NCBI GenBank assembly: GCA_900544515.1 | Contig: UQVI01000075.1 | Location: 1-8,919 of the forward strand | DNA: 8,919 nt | Origin: an uncultured Oscillospiraceae bacterium | Lineage (GTDB): Bacteria > Bacillota > Clostridia > Oscillospirales > Acutalibacteraceae | Reading direction: 5' to 3' | Shown: positions 1 through 6,443 of the stretch, one piece after another | Layout of the letters: each line of letters begins with the position of its first letter | Position numbering within the stretch: the first letter of the stretch is position 1 | Notes under the pieces: model-generated | The model's database searches: none | Told to the model about the DNA's origin: nothing | Seen by the model: only the letters and a program-made list of their open reading frames with translations | Position numbers and translations under genes: made by a program

Positions 1-45
1 GATTCGCCTTAGTCTCGTGGGCTCGGAGATGTGTATAAGAGACAG
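1..45 (+). other. Illumina Nextera i7 adapter remnant (not genomic)
   Basis: Bases 12-45 match the 34-nt Nextera read-2 transposase adapter, whose last 19 bases (27-45) are the hyperactive Tn5 mosaic end. Bases 4-11 read TCGCCTTA, the orientation in which Nextera index N701 appears in the i7 primer, and bases 1-3 (GAT) fit the end of the P7 primer. The order P7 tail, index, adapter is exactly that of a library molecule, so this is untrimmed adapter at a contig end. It is not a natural transposon end. Coding sequence of pgi resumes directly at base 46, which fixes the junction. Confidence 0.97.
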
Positions 46-1358
46 ATATTGTTTCAGCTCAGGATATAAAAAATCTTGAAGCACAGGCTGTTGCTGCTAT
101 GAACACGCTTCACAGCAAAACAGGTGCCGGAAACGATTTTCTTGGCTGGGTAACACTTCCTACCGATTATGACAAGGAAGAATTTGACCGTATCAAAAAG
201 GCAAGTGAATATATCAAGGAAAACGCAGATATATTAATTGTTATCGGTATCGGCGGTTCATATCTTGGTGCAAGAGCAGTTATTGAGGCTCTCACATCAC
301 CAAATTATAATTCAATCAAAAAGGATACACCTGATATTTACTTTATCGGTAACTCTATCAGTCCTTCGATGCTTACAGAGCTTGTTTCAATCTGTGAGGG
401 TAAGGATATCTGTGTAAATGTTATCAGCAAGAGCGGTACAACAACTGAGCCTGCTATTGCATTTCGAGTATTCCGTGATCTTGTTTACAGCAAGTATTCT
501 GAAGAAGAGGCTGCAAAGAGAATTTTCGCAACAACAGATAAAGCTAAGGGTACACTTAAGGAATTAGCTGATTCAAAGGGTTATGAAACCTTTGTTGTTC
601 CTGATGATGTCGGCGGCAGATTTTCAGTTCTTACAGCAGTTGGTCTTCTTCCGATTGCTGTTGCAGGAATTGATATTGACGAGCTTATGGCAGGTGCAAA
701 GGAAGCACAGGATTCTCTTAACGCTGAAAGTGTTGAAGAAAACGATGTGCTCAAGTATGCTGCAGTAAGAAATGCATTTTATAATAAGGGCAAAAAGCTT
801 GAATGCTTTGTTTCCTATGAGCCTTGTATGGCAATGTTCAATGAATGGTTAAAGCAGCTTTTTGCAGAAAGTGAGGGTAAGGACGGCAAGGGCCTTTATC
901 CTGTATCCTGTATTTTCTCAACCGATCTTCACTCAGTTGGCCAGTATATCCAGGAGAGCGGAAGTCCGCTTATGTTTGAAACCGTTATTAAATTCAATCA
1001 GCCTAAGGACGATTTCCTTATCACTGAGCAGGAGGGCAATATTGATGGCCTGAATTTCCTTGCAGGCAAATCAATGAGCTTTGTAAATGAGAAGGCTCGT
1101 GAGGGTACACTCCTTGCTCATACTGACGGCGGCGTAGGCAATCTTGTTATTGAGTGTGATTCAGTTTCAGCTAAGGATATCGGTTATCTTATCTATTTCT
1201 TTGAAAAAGTATGTGCTGTTTCAGGCTATATTCTCGGTGTAAATCCATTCAATCAACCCGGTGTTGAGAGCTATAAAAAGAATATGTTTGCTCTTCTCGG
1301 CAAGCCTGGCTATGAAAAGGAAAAAGAAAGTCTTGAAAAACGTCTTGGCATATGTTAA
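46..1358 (+). CDS. pgi: glucose-6-phosphate isomerase, 5'-truncated
   Basis: Cytoplasmic enzyme interconverting glucose 6-phosphate and fructose 6-phosphate in glycolysis and gluconeogenesis. The frame is open from the adapter junction: the first whole codon is ATT at 48, giving IVSAQDIKNLEAQAVAA before the Met at 99. That Met is internal, because the family motif KTGAGNDFLGW and the residues before it belong to the enzyme. Counting from the Met at 99, the sugar-phosphate-binding SIS-fold motifs are GIGGSYLGARA (50-60) and SKSGTTTEPA (110-119), followed by DDVGGRFSVL (169-178) and the signature around GLYPVSCIFSTDLHSVGQY (265-283). The C-terminal NPFNQPGVE (382-390) is typical. About 436 residues are visible; firmicute homologues are near 450, so only the first dozen or so residues are lost to the contig end. 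The promoter lies outside the window. No terminator separates it from the next gene, 38 nt downstream. Confidence 0.96.
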
Positions 1359-1396
1359 GATGTAATTGAAAATAAATCACCTTTGGAGGAATTATA

Positions 1397-1813
1397 ATGA
1401 TTAAACTTATCATAGGCAATAAGGGTGCAGGTAAAACAAAAAGATTAATTGATCAGGTTAATACCTGTGTTGAAAGCTCTGACGGAAATGTTGTATGCAT
1501 TGAGAAAGAGCCTAAACTTACATATGATGTTTCTTCAAAAGCTCGTTTGCTTGAGACTGAAACATATCTTATCAACGGTCACAAAGCATTTTATGGTTTC
1601 CTTGCAGGTATTTGTGCAGGCAACTATGATGTAACAGATGTGCTTGTTGATGCAACATTCAAGATTGTCGGCAGAGAGTATGAAAAGCTTCCACAGTTTT
1701 TTGAGATGCTTTCACAGCTTTCAGAAGCTACAGATGTAAACTTTTATTTTACAATCAGCTGTGATAAAGAAGATTTACCTGTTGAAATCTTTGATTATTG
1801 CGAAGAAATGTAA
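1397..1813 (+). CDS. small P-loop NTPase-like protein, function unknown
   Basis: A 138-residue cytoplasmic protein with no signal peptide or membrane segment. A clear Walker A motif, GNKGAGKT (residues 7-14), follows the first beta strand. The stretch DVLVDATF (81-88) has the hydrophobic strand ending in Asp (D85) expected of a Walker B. VNFYFTISC (114-122) is a third core strand in a sensor-like position. It is much shorter than typical AAA or RecA ATPases and has no recognisable second domain, so nucleotide binding is well supported but hydrolysis and partner are not. The start is set by GGAGGA at 1385-1390, 6 nt before the ATG. It sits 38 nt after pgi and ahead of a terminator, so the two are probably co-transcribed. 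Names such as PilT-like or ATP-binding protein would only restate the P-loop; I do not recognise a specific role. Confidence 0.85.
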   Translation: MIKLIIGNKGAGKTKRLIDQVNTCVESSDGNVVCIEKEPKLTYDVSSKARLLETETYLINGHKAFYGFLAGICAGNYDVTDVLVDATFKIVGREYEKLPQFFEMLSQLSEATDVNFYFTISCDKEDLPVEIFDYCEEM

Positions 1814-1826
1814 TTGAATAAAAAGA

Positions 1827-1855
1827 AAGCCGTTGATTTTCAGCGGCTTATTTTT
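1827..1855 (+). terminator. intrinsic terminator after the P-loop gene
   Basis: A 10-bp stem, AAGCCGTTGA (1827-1836) with TCAGCGGCTT (1840-1849), contains one G-T wobble and a TTT loop. It is followed by ATTTTTAT. It lies 14 nt past the stop codon and ends the pgi unit before the next promoter. Confidence 0.85.
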
Positions 1856-1890
1856 ATGTTCTTATCTTTATTAAATTTTAAAAATTTCTA

Positions 1891-1919
1891 TTGACAAAGA
1901 GCGTGCTTATATATATAAT
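1891..1919 (+). promoter_or_regulatory. consensus sigma-A promoter for DUF177-rpmF
   Basis: Perfect -35 TTGACA (1891-1896), a 17-nt spacer, and perfect -10 TATAAT (1914-1919). Transcription should begin near 1926, giving a leader of about 36 nt before the DUF177 ATG. A full consensus match fits the high demand for a ribosomal protein gene. Confidence 0.92.
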
Positions 1920-1929
1920 ACTAAGGTGC

Positions 1930-1947
1930 AAGTGCGAGTAAGCACTT
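1930..1947 (+). repeat. inverted repeat in the DUF177 leader
   Basis: AAGTGC (1930-1935) and GCACTT (1942-1947) are perfect inverted arms around GAGTAA. They lie just after the predicted transcription start and 3 nt before the Shine-Dalgarno (1951-1957). In RNA this could form a small hairpin beside the ribosome site; in DNA it could be an operator. A 6-bp stem is weak, so a function is not assured. Confidence 0.4.
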
Positions 1948-1961
1948 TATGGAGTGGTTTA

Positions 1962-2462
1962 ATGAAAATTGACCTTACGAACTTATTCAATGGCAGTAAA
2001 AACGAAATCTCCCTCAATCATTCATTTGATATGAGTGATTTGATTTACAGTTCATACACACCGATTAAGGATGCTGTTACTGTAAAAGGAAAGCTTTTCT
2101 CAAAGGCAGATGTTGTTTATCTTGATATAAGCATAGCTTTTACTTTTAATGGCTTTTGTGACAGATGTGCTGAGGAGATTGTAAAGGATTTTTCTTTCAG
2201 CGTAAAAAAAATTGTTGTTGAAGAGTTGCAGAATGAAAATGATGACGATGATTATATCGTTGTTAAAAACAGAGTTCTTGATTTGCAGGAGCTTGTGAAT
2301 GAAGAGGTTTCGCTGAATTTACCGACAAAAATTCTTTGCAATGATGATTGCAAGGGGCTTTGTCCTCAGTGCGGAGCGAATCTTAATGTCAGTAAATGTG
2401 ATTGTAAAAAGGATGTAGATCCGAGACTTTCCGCTCTTTTACAATTACTTGATGAAGAATAA
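1962..2462 (+). CDS. DUF177/YceD family protein, 23S rRNA accumulation type
   Basis: A 166-residue protein of the DUF177 family, whose members are encoded just before rpmF in many bacteria and are linked to 23S rRNA accumulation; the biochemical role is unsettled. Visible features are an N-terminal beta-rich part, a CDRC pair (C66, C69), an acidic run NENDDDD (91-97), the family segment VLDLQELVNEEVSLNLP (105-121), and a C-terminal Cys cluster (C126, C130, C134, C137, C146, C148) that looks able to bind zinc. The start at 1962 (MKIDLTNLF) is chosen because GGAGTGG at 1951-1957 precedes it and because a GTG at 1926 in the same frame falls on the predicted transcription start. It is followed by rpmF after 34 nt, so the pair is one operon driven by the 1891 promoter. 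Confidence 0.9.
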   Translation: MKIDLTNLFNGSKNEISLNHSFDMSDLIYSSYTPIKDAVTVKGKLFSKADVVYLDISIAFTFNGFCDRCAEEIVKDFSFSVKKIVVEELQNENDDDDYIVVKNRVLDLQELVNEEVSLNLPTKILCNDDCKGLCPQCGANLNVSKCDCKKDVDPRLSALLQLLDEE

Positions 2463-2496
2463 TAAAATGCTTTTAATATAAAAGGAGGCACTTAAA

Positions 2497-2682
2497 ATGG
2501 CAGTACCAGCAAGAAAAACATCAAAGGCAAGAAAGAATAAGAGACGTTCAAGTGTTTGGAAGATGGATGCTCCTACACTCGTAAAATGCTCTAACTGCGG
2601 TGGCTATACAGTATCACACAAGGTTTGTAAGAACTGTGGCTACTATGATGGCAAAGAAGTTATCAGCAAGGAAGAAGCATAA
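2497..2682 (+). CDS. rpmF: 50S ribosomal protein L32
   Basis: A 61-residue basic protein of the large ribosomal subunit. It starts with the conserved MAVPARKTSKARKNKRRS and carries a zinc ribbon made of CSNC and CKNC pairs (residues 30-33 and 45-48), so it is the zinc-binding Cys4 form rather than the Cys-free paralogue made in zinc limitation. A GGAGG at 2484-2488 gives a strong ribosome site 8 nt before the ATG. The gene sits 34 nt after DUF177 and is followed by a terminator-like hairpin. Length and start match the family. Confidence 0.97.
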   Translation: MAVPARKTSKARKNKRRSSVWKMDAPTLVKCSNCGGYTVSHKVCKNCGYYDGKEVISKEEA

Positions 2683-2699
2683 TTTTATTACAATTTGTG

Positions 2700-2730
2700 G
2701 ACGGACAGATTTGTCCGTCTTTCTTGTTAT
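2700..2730 (+). terminator. terminator-like hairpin between rpmF and der
   Basis: An 8-bp perfect stem, GACGGACA (2700-2707) with TGTCCGTC (2712-2719), has a GATT loop and is followed by TTTCTTGTTATT. The T-rich tail is broken by C and G, so partial read-through into der is plausible. I found no convincing separate promoter for der in the 39 nt that remain before its ribosome site. Confidence 0.7.
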
Positions 2731-2769
2731 TGAAGCAAAATATTTTAACGTTTTATTAGGAGGCAGATT

Positions 2770-4098
2770 ATGGCAAAGTCTGTTGTTGCAATTGTCGGCA
2801 GACCTAATGTGGGCAAGTCGACGCTTTTTAACAAGTTAATAGGCAGCAGATTATCTATTGTTGATGATACTCCGGGTGTAACACGTGACAGAATTTACGG
2901 TGACTGTGAGTGGCTTAACAATAAATTTCTGCTTGTTGATACCGGTGGTATTGAACCTAATACAAATGATATCATTCTCAGTCAGATGCGCTCACAGGCA
3001 GAGATTGCAATTGAAACAGCTGATGTAATCATTCTTGTTACCAATCTCCGTGACGGAGTTGTTGCAAGTGACCACGAGGTTGCTTCAATGCTTCAGAAAA
3101 GCGGTAAACCGATTATTCTTTGTGTAAATAAGTGCGACAGCATCGGTGCACCTGACCCTGAGTTTTATGAATTCTATAATCTTGGTATGGGTGATCCGAT
3201 TGCCGTTTCTGCTACACATGGTCACGGAACCGGAGATTTACTTGATGAAGTTATCAAGTTTCTTCCCGAGCAGACTGAAGAGGAAGATGATGATGAAATC
3301 ATCAATGTTGCAATTATCGGCAAGCCGAATGTGGGTAAATCATCACTCGTCAATAAAATCAGCGGTGCAAACAGAGCAATCGTTTCTGACATTGCAGGCA
3401 CTACGCGTGACACTACGGATACATTTGTTGAAAATCAATATGGTAAATTCAATTTTATTGATACTGCTGGTTTAAGGCGTAAAAGTAAGGTGAATGATGC
3501 AATTGAAAAATTCAGCATTATCCGTGCAAGAATGGCTGTTGAGCGTGCAAATGTCTGTGTGATTATGATTGATGCTGTGGAAGGCTTTACTGAGCAGGAT
3601 TCTAAGGTTGCAGGCATAGCACTTGAACAAGGCAAGGCTTGTATCATTGCAGTTAATAAGTGGGATGCTGTTGAAAAAGACGGTAGCACTATGAATGAAT
3701 ACAGAAAGAAGCTTGAAAATGATTTTTCATTTATGAGCTACGCACCGATTATGTTCATTTCTGCAAAAACAGGTCAGAGAATTGAACGTCTTTATGAAAT
3801 GATTTCATTCGTTCATTCTCAGAATTCAATGCGTATCTCAACCGGTAAATTGAACGAGGTGCTTGCAGGTGCAACAGCACGTGTGCAGCCGCCTACAGAT
3901 AAGGGTAAAAGACTTAAGATTTACTATATGACGCAGGCATCAACCCGTCCGCCAACATTCGTTTTCTTCGTAAATAATTCAGAACTCTTCCATTTTTCAT
4001 ATCAGAGATATCTTGAAAATCAAATCAGAGAGGTATTTGGTCTTGACGGTACCCCTGTGCGTTTTATTATCCGTGAAAGGGGAGAGGGTAAAAAATAA
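2770..4098 (+). CDS. der: ribosome-assembly GTPase Der (EngA)
   Basis: An essential double-GTPase that acts in 50S subunit maturation. Full length at 442 residues. The first G domain has GRPNVGKS (10-17), DTPGVTRD (33-40), DTGG (57-60), NKCD (120-123) and SA (147-148). An acidic linker EEEDDDE (170-176) leads to the second G domain with GKPNVGKS (184-191), TTRD (211-214), DTAG (231-234), NKWD (296-299) and SAKTG (331-335). The C-terminal KH-like domain (about 350-438) contains the conserved RPPTFVFFVN (393-402). All nucleotide-binding motifs are intact. AGGAGG at 2758-2763 lies 6 nt before the ATG. The stop codon overlaps the plsY start by one base (TAATG), which points to translational coupling. 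Confidence 0.98.
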   Translation: MAKSVVAIVGRPNVGKSTLFNKLIGSRLSIVDDTPGVTRDRIYGDCEWLNNKFLLVDTGGIEPNTNDIILSQMRSQAEIAIETADVIILVTNLRDGVVASDHEVASMLQKSGKPIILCVNKCDSIGAPDPEFYEFYNLGMGDPIAVSATHGHGTGDLLDEVIKFLPEQTEEEDDDEIINVAIIGKPNVGKSSLVNKISGANRAIVSDIAGTTRDTTDTFVENQYGKFNFIDTAGLRRKSKVNDAIEKFSIIRARMAVERANVCVIMIDAVEGFTEQDSKVAGIALEQGKACIIAVNKWDAVEKDGSTMNEYRKKLENDFSFMSYAPIMFISAKTGQRIERLYEMISFVHSQNSMRISTGKLNEVLAGATARVQPPTDKGKRLKIYYMTQASTRPPTFVFFVNNSELFHFSYQRYLENQIREVFGLDGTPVRFIIRERGEGKK

Positions 4099-4769
4099 TG
4101 TCGGTTATAGCATGTATTTTTATAGCTGTATTATCCTATTTGCTTGGCAGCTTAAATTTCGGTGTTATTCTATCAAATAAACTAAAAAAAGACGATGTAA
4201 GGAATCACGGCAGCGGTAATGCAGGCACAACAAATATGCTCAGGAATTATGGCAAGGGTATTGCTGTTCTGACTATTCTGGGCGATATGCTTAAGGTATT
4301 TGTTGCAATATATATTGCCAATTTGATTTACAGCTATGTACCGATGCCTCTGAATGAACTCGGAAATGATATGATCAGTACATCCGATATGGACATGGTG
4401 ATAAAATCCTTTGCAGGTTTTTTCTGTGTGCTCGGTCATATTTTCCCTTGTTATTTCAAATTCAAAGGCGGTAAGGGTGTAGCGACCTCAGGCGGTATGG
4501 TTTTTGCAATTGATTGGCGGATTGCATTAATTCTGCTTGCAGTGTTTTTTGTTGTCGTTTTCATTACAAGATATGTTTCGCTCGGCAGTATCGTAATGGC
4601 GGTTCTATATCCGGTGTTTATCTTTATATTCTACAAAAGTATTATATTAACAGTGATTGCTGTAATTTTTACACTTATTGTAGTGATTGCTCACAGAGAA
4701 AATATAAAAAAGCTTATTCATCATACAGAAAGTAAAATAAGCTTCAAGTCTAAAAAGAAAAATAAATAG
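4098..4769 (+). CDS. plsY: acyl-phosphate:glycerol-3-phosphate acyltransferase PlsY
   Basis: A membrane enzyme that transfers the acyl group from acyl-phosphate to glycerol 3-phosphate, the first acylation in phospholipid synthesis. The 223 residues show several hydrophobic segments (about 3-25, 54-80, 103-120, 141-158, 162-179, 181-198). The three conserved PlsY loops are present: GSLN (17-20) with RNHGSGNAGTTNMLR (35-49), GHIFPCYFKFKGGKGVAT (113-130), and HRENIKKL (199-206). It is slightly longer than many homologues because of an extended loop near 81-101 and a Lys-rich tail. The start overlaps the der stop by one base, with the purine-rich GGGGAGAGGG just upstream. In related Clostridia gpsA often follows plsY; here a terminator does. 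Confidence 0.95.
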   Translation: MSVIACIFIAVLSYLLGSLNFGVILSNKLKKDDVRNHGSGNAGTTNMLRNYGKGIAVLTILGDMLKVFVAIYIANLIYSYVPMPLNELGNDMISTSDMDMVIKSFAGFFCVLGHIFPCYFKFKGGKGVATSGGMVFAIDWRIALILLAVFFVVVFITRYVSLGSIVMAVLYPVFIFIFYKSIILTVIAVIFTLIVVIAHRENIKKLIHHTESKISFKSKKKNK

Positions 4770-4772
4770 ATT

Positions 4773-4807
4773 AAAACAGGATGCAATTCAATGCATCCTG
4801 TTTTTTT
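4773..4807. terminator. bidirectional terminator, plsY / sirtuin
   Basis: A 13-bp stem, AAAACAGGATGCA (4773-4785) with TGCATCCTGTTTT (4792-4804), has a 6-nt loop. On the plus strand it runs into seven T's (4801-4807) and ends plsY. On the minus strand the stem ends in TTTTAATC and lies immediately after the sirtuin stop codon at 4806-4808. The plus-strand T run and that stop codon share bases 4806-4807. Confidence 0.92.
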
Positions 4808-5675
4808 ATAATATACGATTGATTACTTCAGCTATATCCGCGTCGATACAAATTGACTGACGCTCTAATTCTTCAGGGCAATCAGTATCACCTCTGTTTA
4901 TACAGGCATATATTGATTTTGGATTTTGTGCAGTCATCTGCCAAAAAGGATACTTAATAATAACAGGGGTGTTGTATCCTACGCCAATTTCAAGATAGAG
5001 CACATTCAAATCCTTATGCCTGCGGATAAAATCACTATATTGTTCACTTGCTTTATACCACCCCTCATCCTGAACAAATTTATCATCACATCTTAAATTT
5101 GTTGTGAGTGGCTTACCGCAGTGAGGACACTTGGGAATTAAATTGCTTGGTATTTTCATATCATTTTGCTGTTCATACATAACCTTGATTATTTCTTCAT
5201 TATCAAAGGTTTCCTGACAGCAGGGTGTACTGCACTGAAAAAGTCCGTAATCACCCTGTGTATAAAACAATCTCTTTTTATCAAAGCCAGCCCTTTGAAA
5301 ACAGTGGTCAACATTTGTTGTGATAACAAAATAATCTTTATCTTTAACCAAATCATACAGCTTATAATATAAATCCGTCGGCATATCCATATAACGGTTA
5401 ATATAAATATATCTGCTCCAGTATGCCCAGAATTCCTCCTGTGTTCTATACTGATAAAATCCGCCGTAGTACATATCATCAAAACCGTATTTTGCTTTGA
5501 AATCAGAAAAATATTTATTGAATCTTTCGCCGTTGTACATAAAACCTGCTGCTGTAGACAGACCTGCTCCGGCCCCGATTATTACGGCATCACAGTTGTC
5601 CAGTGCGTTTTTTAATTTATTAATCTGCACTGAGCAGCTCTCTGTAGATTTTATAGTCCTTATCCTTGAAAACAT
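4806..5675 (-). CDS. class M sirtuin (SirTM), putative protein ADP-ribosyltransferase
   Basis: A 289-residue Sir2-fold protein. Known SirTM enzymes transfer ADP-ribose from NAD+ to a target protein and do not mainly deacetylate. Visible motifs are the NAD-binding GAGAGLSTAAG (34-44), TTNVD (119-123) in place of the usual TQN-I/V-D, and TQGDYGLFQC (139-148), where Gln140 stands where canonical sirtuins have the catalytic His-Gly; Gln there is a SirTM hallmark. A zinc ribbon is suggested by C148/C152 and CPHC (183-186), and LEIGVGYNTP (228-237) replaces the canonical GTS segment. The ATG is supported by AGGTGAT at 5681-5687, 5 nt upstream. An alternative GTG at 5630 would shorten the protein by 15 residues. 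The gene overlaps the macrodomain gene by 56 nt, the layout expected of a writer-eraser pair. No lipoate genes lie beside it. Confidence 0.88.
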   Translation of the reverse strand: MFSRIRTIKSTESCSVQINKLKNALDNCDAVIIGAGAGLSTAAGFMYNGERFNKYFSDFKAKYGFDDMYYGGFYQYRTQEEFWAYWSRYIYINRYMDMPTDLYYKLYDLVKDKDYFVITTNVDHCFQRAGFDKKRLFYTQGDYGLFQCSTPCCQETFDNEEIIKVMYEQQNDMKIPSNLIPKCPHCGKPLTTNLRCDDKFVQDEGWYKASEQYSDFIRRHKDLNVLYLEIGVGYNTPVIIKYPFWQMTAQNPKSIYACINRGDTDCPEELERQSICIDADIAEVINRIL

Positions 5676-6399
5676 TGAATATCACCTTGATTCTGCTATT
5701 TGTTTCTGCCTTGTATTTCTTTACTGTATCAACCGCAATTTCCGCCGCCTTATCATTCGGAAAACGGAATTCACCTGTTGAAATACAGCAAAATGCAATA
5801 CTGTTTAAATTGTATTCGTCAGCCTTTTTCAAGCATTCATAATAACAGGAGGCAAGTAATTCCTTATCCTTTTTTGTAAGAATACCGCTTATAATCGGAC
5901 CGACAGTGTGTAAAATATATTTGCTCGGCAGATTATATGCAGGCGTTATTTTTGCTTTGCCTGTGGGCTCTTTAAAACCTTGTTTCTGCATAATTCCAGC
6001 GCACTTTAAACGAAGTCGCACACCTGCAAAGGTGTGAATGCAATTGTCAATACAAACGTGGCAAGGACAGAAACATCCCAAAAGCTGATTGTTCGCCGCA
6101 TTGACGATTGCATCTGCATCAATTGTTGTGATATCGCCCTGCCATAAATACAGATTATCATACAACGGCATCAGCTCGTAAATATGCGTAATCCCTTTTT
6201 GGCTTATTTCATTTTTCAGATATTCATCTTCAACACTTAGATATGCATCGCTGATGCATTCAGGCATACGGACATTAACAAGTGAACGATAGAGATTAAA
6301 TTGCTCATCCGTATTGTCAGGTATTTCAACCTTATTGTATCTTGGATTTTCTGCAAGCAGATATTTAATCAACCATAAAAGTTTTTCATTTTGAGTCAT
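5620..6399 (-). CDS. zinc-type macrodomain protein, putative ADP-ribosyl hydrolase
   Basis: A 259-residue protein with an N-terminal extension of about 80 residues followed by a macrodomain: GDI (88-90), DADAIVNAANN (94-104), TGKAKITPAYNLP (146-158), HTVGP (164-168), and STGEFRFPNDKAA (207-219). In place of the usual glycine-rich loop it has GCFCPCHVCIDNCIHTFAG (108-126). This Cys/His-rich stretch marks the SirTM-linked zinc macrodomains, where a metal in the ADP-ribose pocket supports removal of ADP-ribose from protein; C109, H114 and C116 are the likely ligands (inference by pattern). Its ribosome site is weak (AGAAG). It lies 44 nt after the SDR gene with no terminator between them, and its 3' end overlaps the sirtuin gene, so the three are probably one transcript. 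Confidence 0.9.
   Translation of the reverse strand: MTQNEKLLWLIKYLLAENPRYNKVEIPDNTDEQFNLYRSLVNVRMPECISDAYLSVEDEYLKNEISQKGITHIYELMPLYDNLYLWQGDITTIDADAIVNAANNQLLGCFCPCHVCIDNCIHTFAGVRLRLKCAGIMQKQGFKEPTGKAKITPAYNLPSKYILHTVGPIISGILTKKDKELLASCYYECLKKADEYNLNSIAFCCISTGEFRFPNDKAAEIAVDTVKKYKAETNSRIKVIFNVFKDKDYKIYRELLSAD
5681..5687 (-). promoter_or_regulatory. ribosome-binding site of the sirtuin, inside the macrodomain gene
   Basis: On the minus strand AGGTGAT matches seven bases of the anti-Shine-Dalgarno complement and lies 5 nt before the ATG at 5675. It falls within the macrodomain reading frame, 61 nt before that gene's stop. It favours the ATG at 5675 over the GTG at 5630 and suggests coupled translation. 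Confidence 0.7.
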
Positions 6400-6443
6400 A
6401 ATATCTTCTGTATTATCGGAATTTTGATTTATGATTAACTTTG

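Noticed and set aside
27..45. Tn5/IS50 mosaic end as sign of a natural transposon
   Set aside because: It is embedded in the full Nextera adapter with an index sequence and P7 tail; it is a library artefact.
99..1358. Complete pgi starting at the Met at 99
   Set aside because: The frame stays open with family-like residues back to the adapter junction at 46, so the gene is 5'-truncated.
1926..1961. GTG start for the DUF177 protein at 1926
   Set aside because: It coincides with the predicted transcription start and has no ribosome site; the ATG at 1962 has GGAGTGG upstream.
5166..5781. Plus-strand open frames opposite the sirtuin and macrodomain genes
   Set aside because: Their translations lack any family features, they have no ribosome site, and they mirror two well-supported minus-strand genes.
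6400..6443. Separate promoter for the macrodomain gene (GATAAT near 6411-6417)
   Set aside because: There is no acceptable -35 at the right spacing and transcription would begin almost at the start codon; operon transcription from the SDR promoter is simpler.
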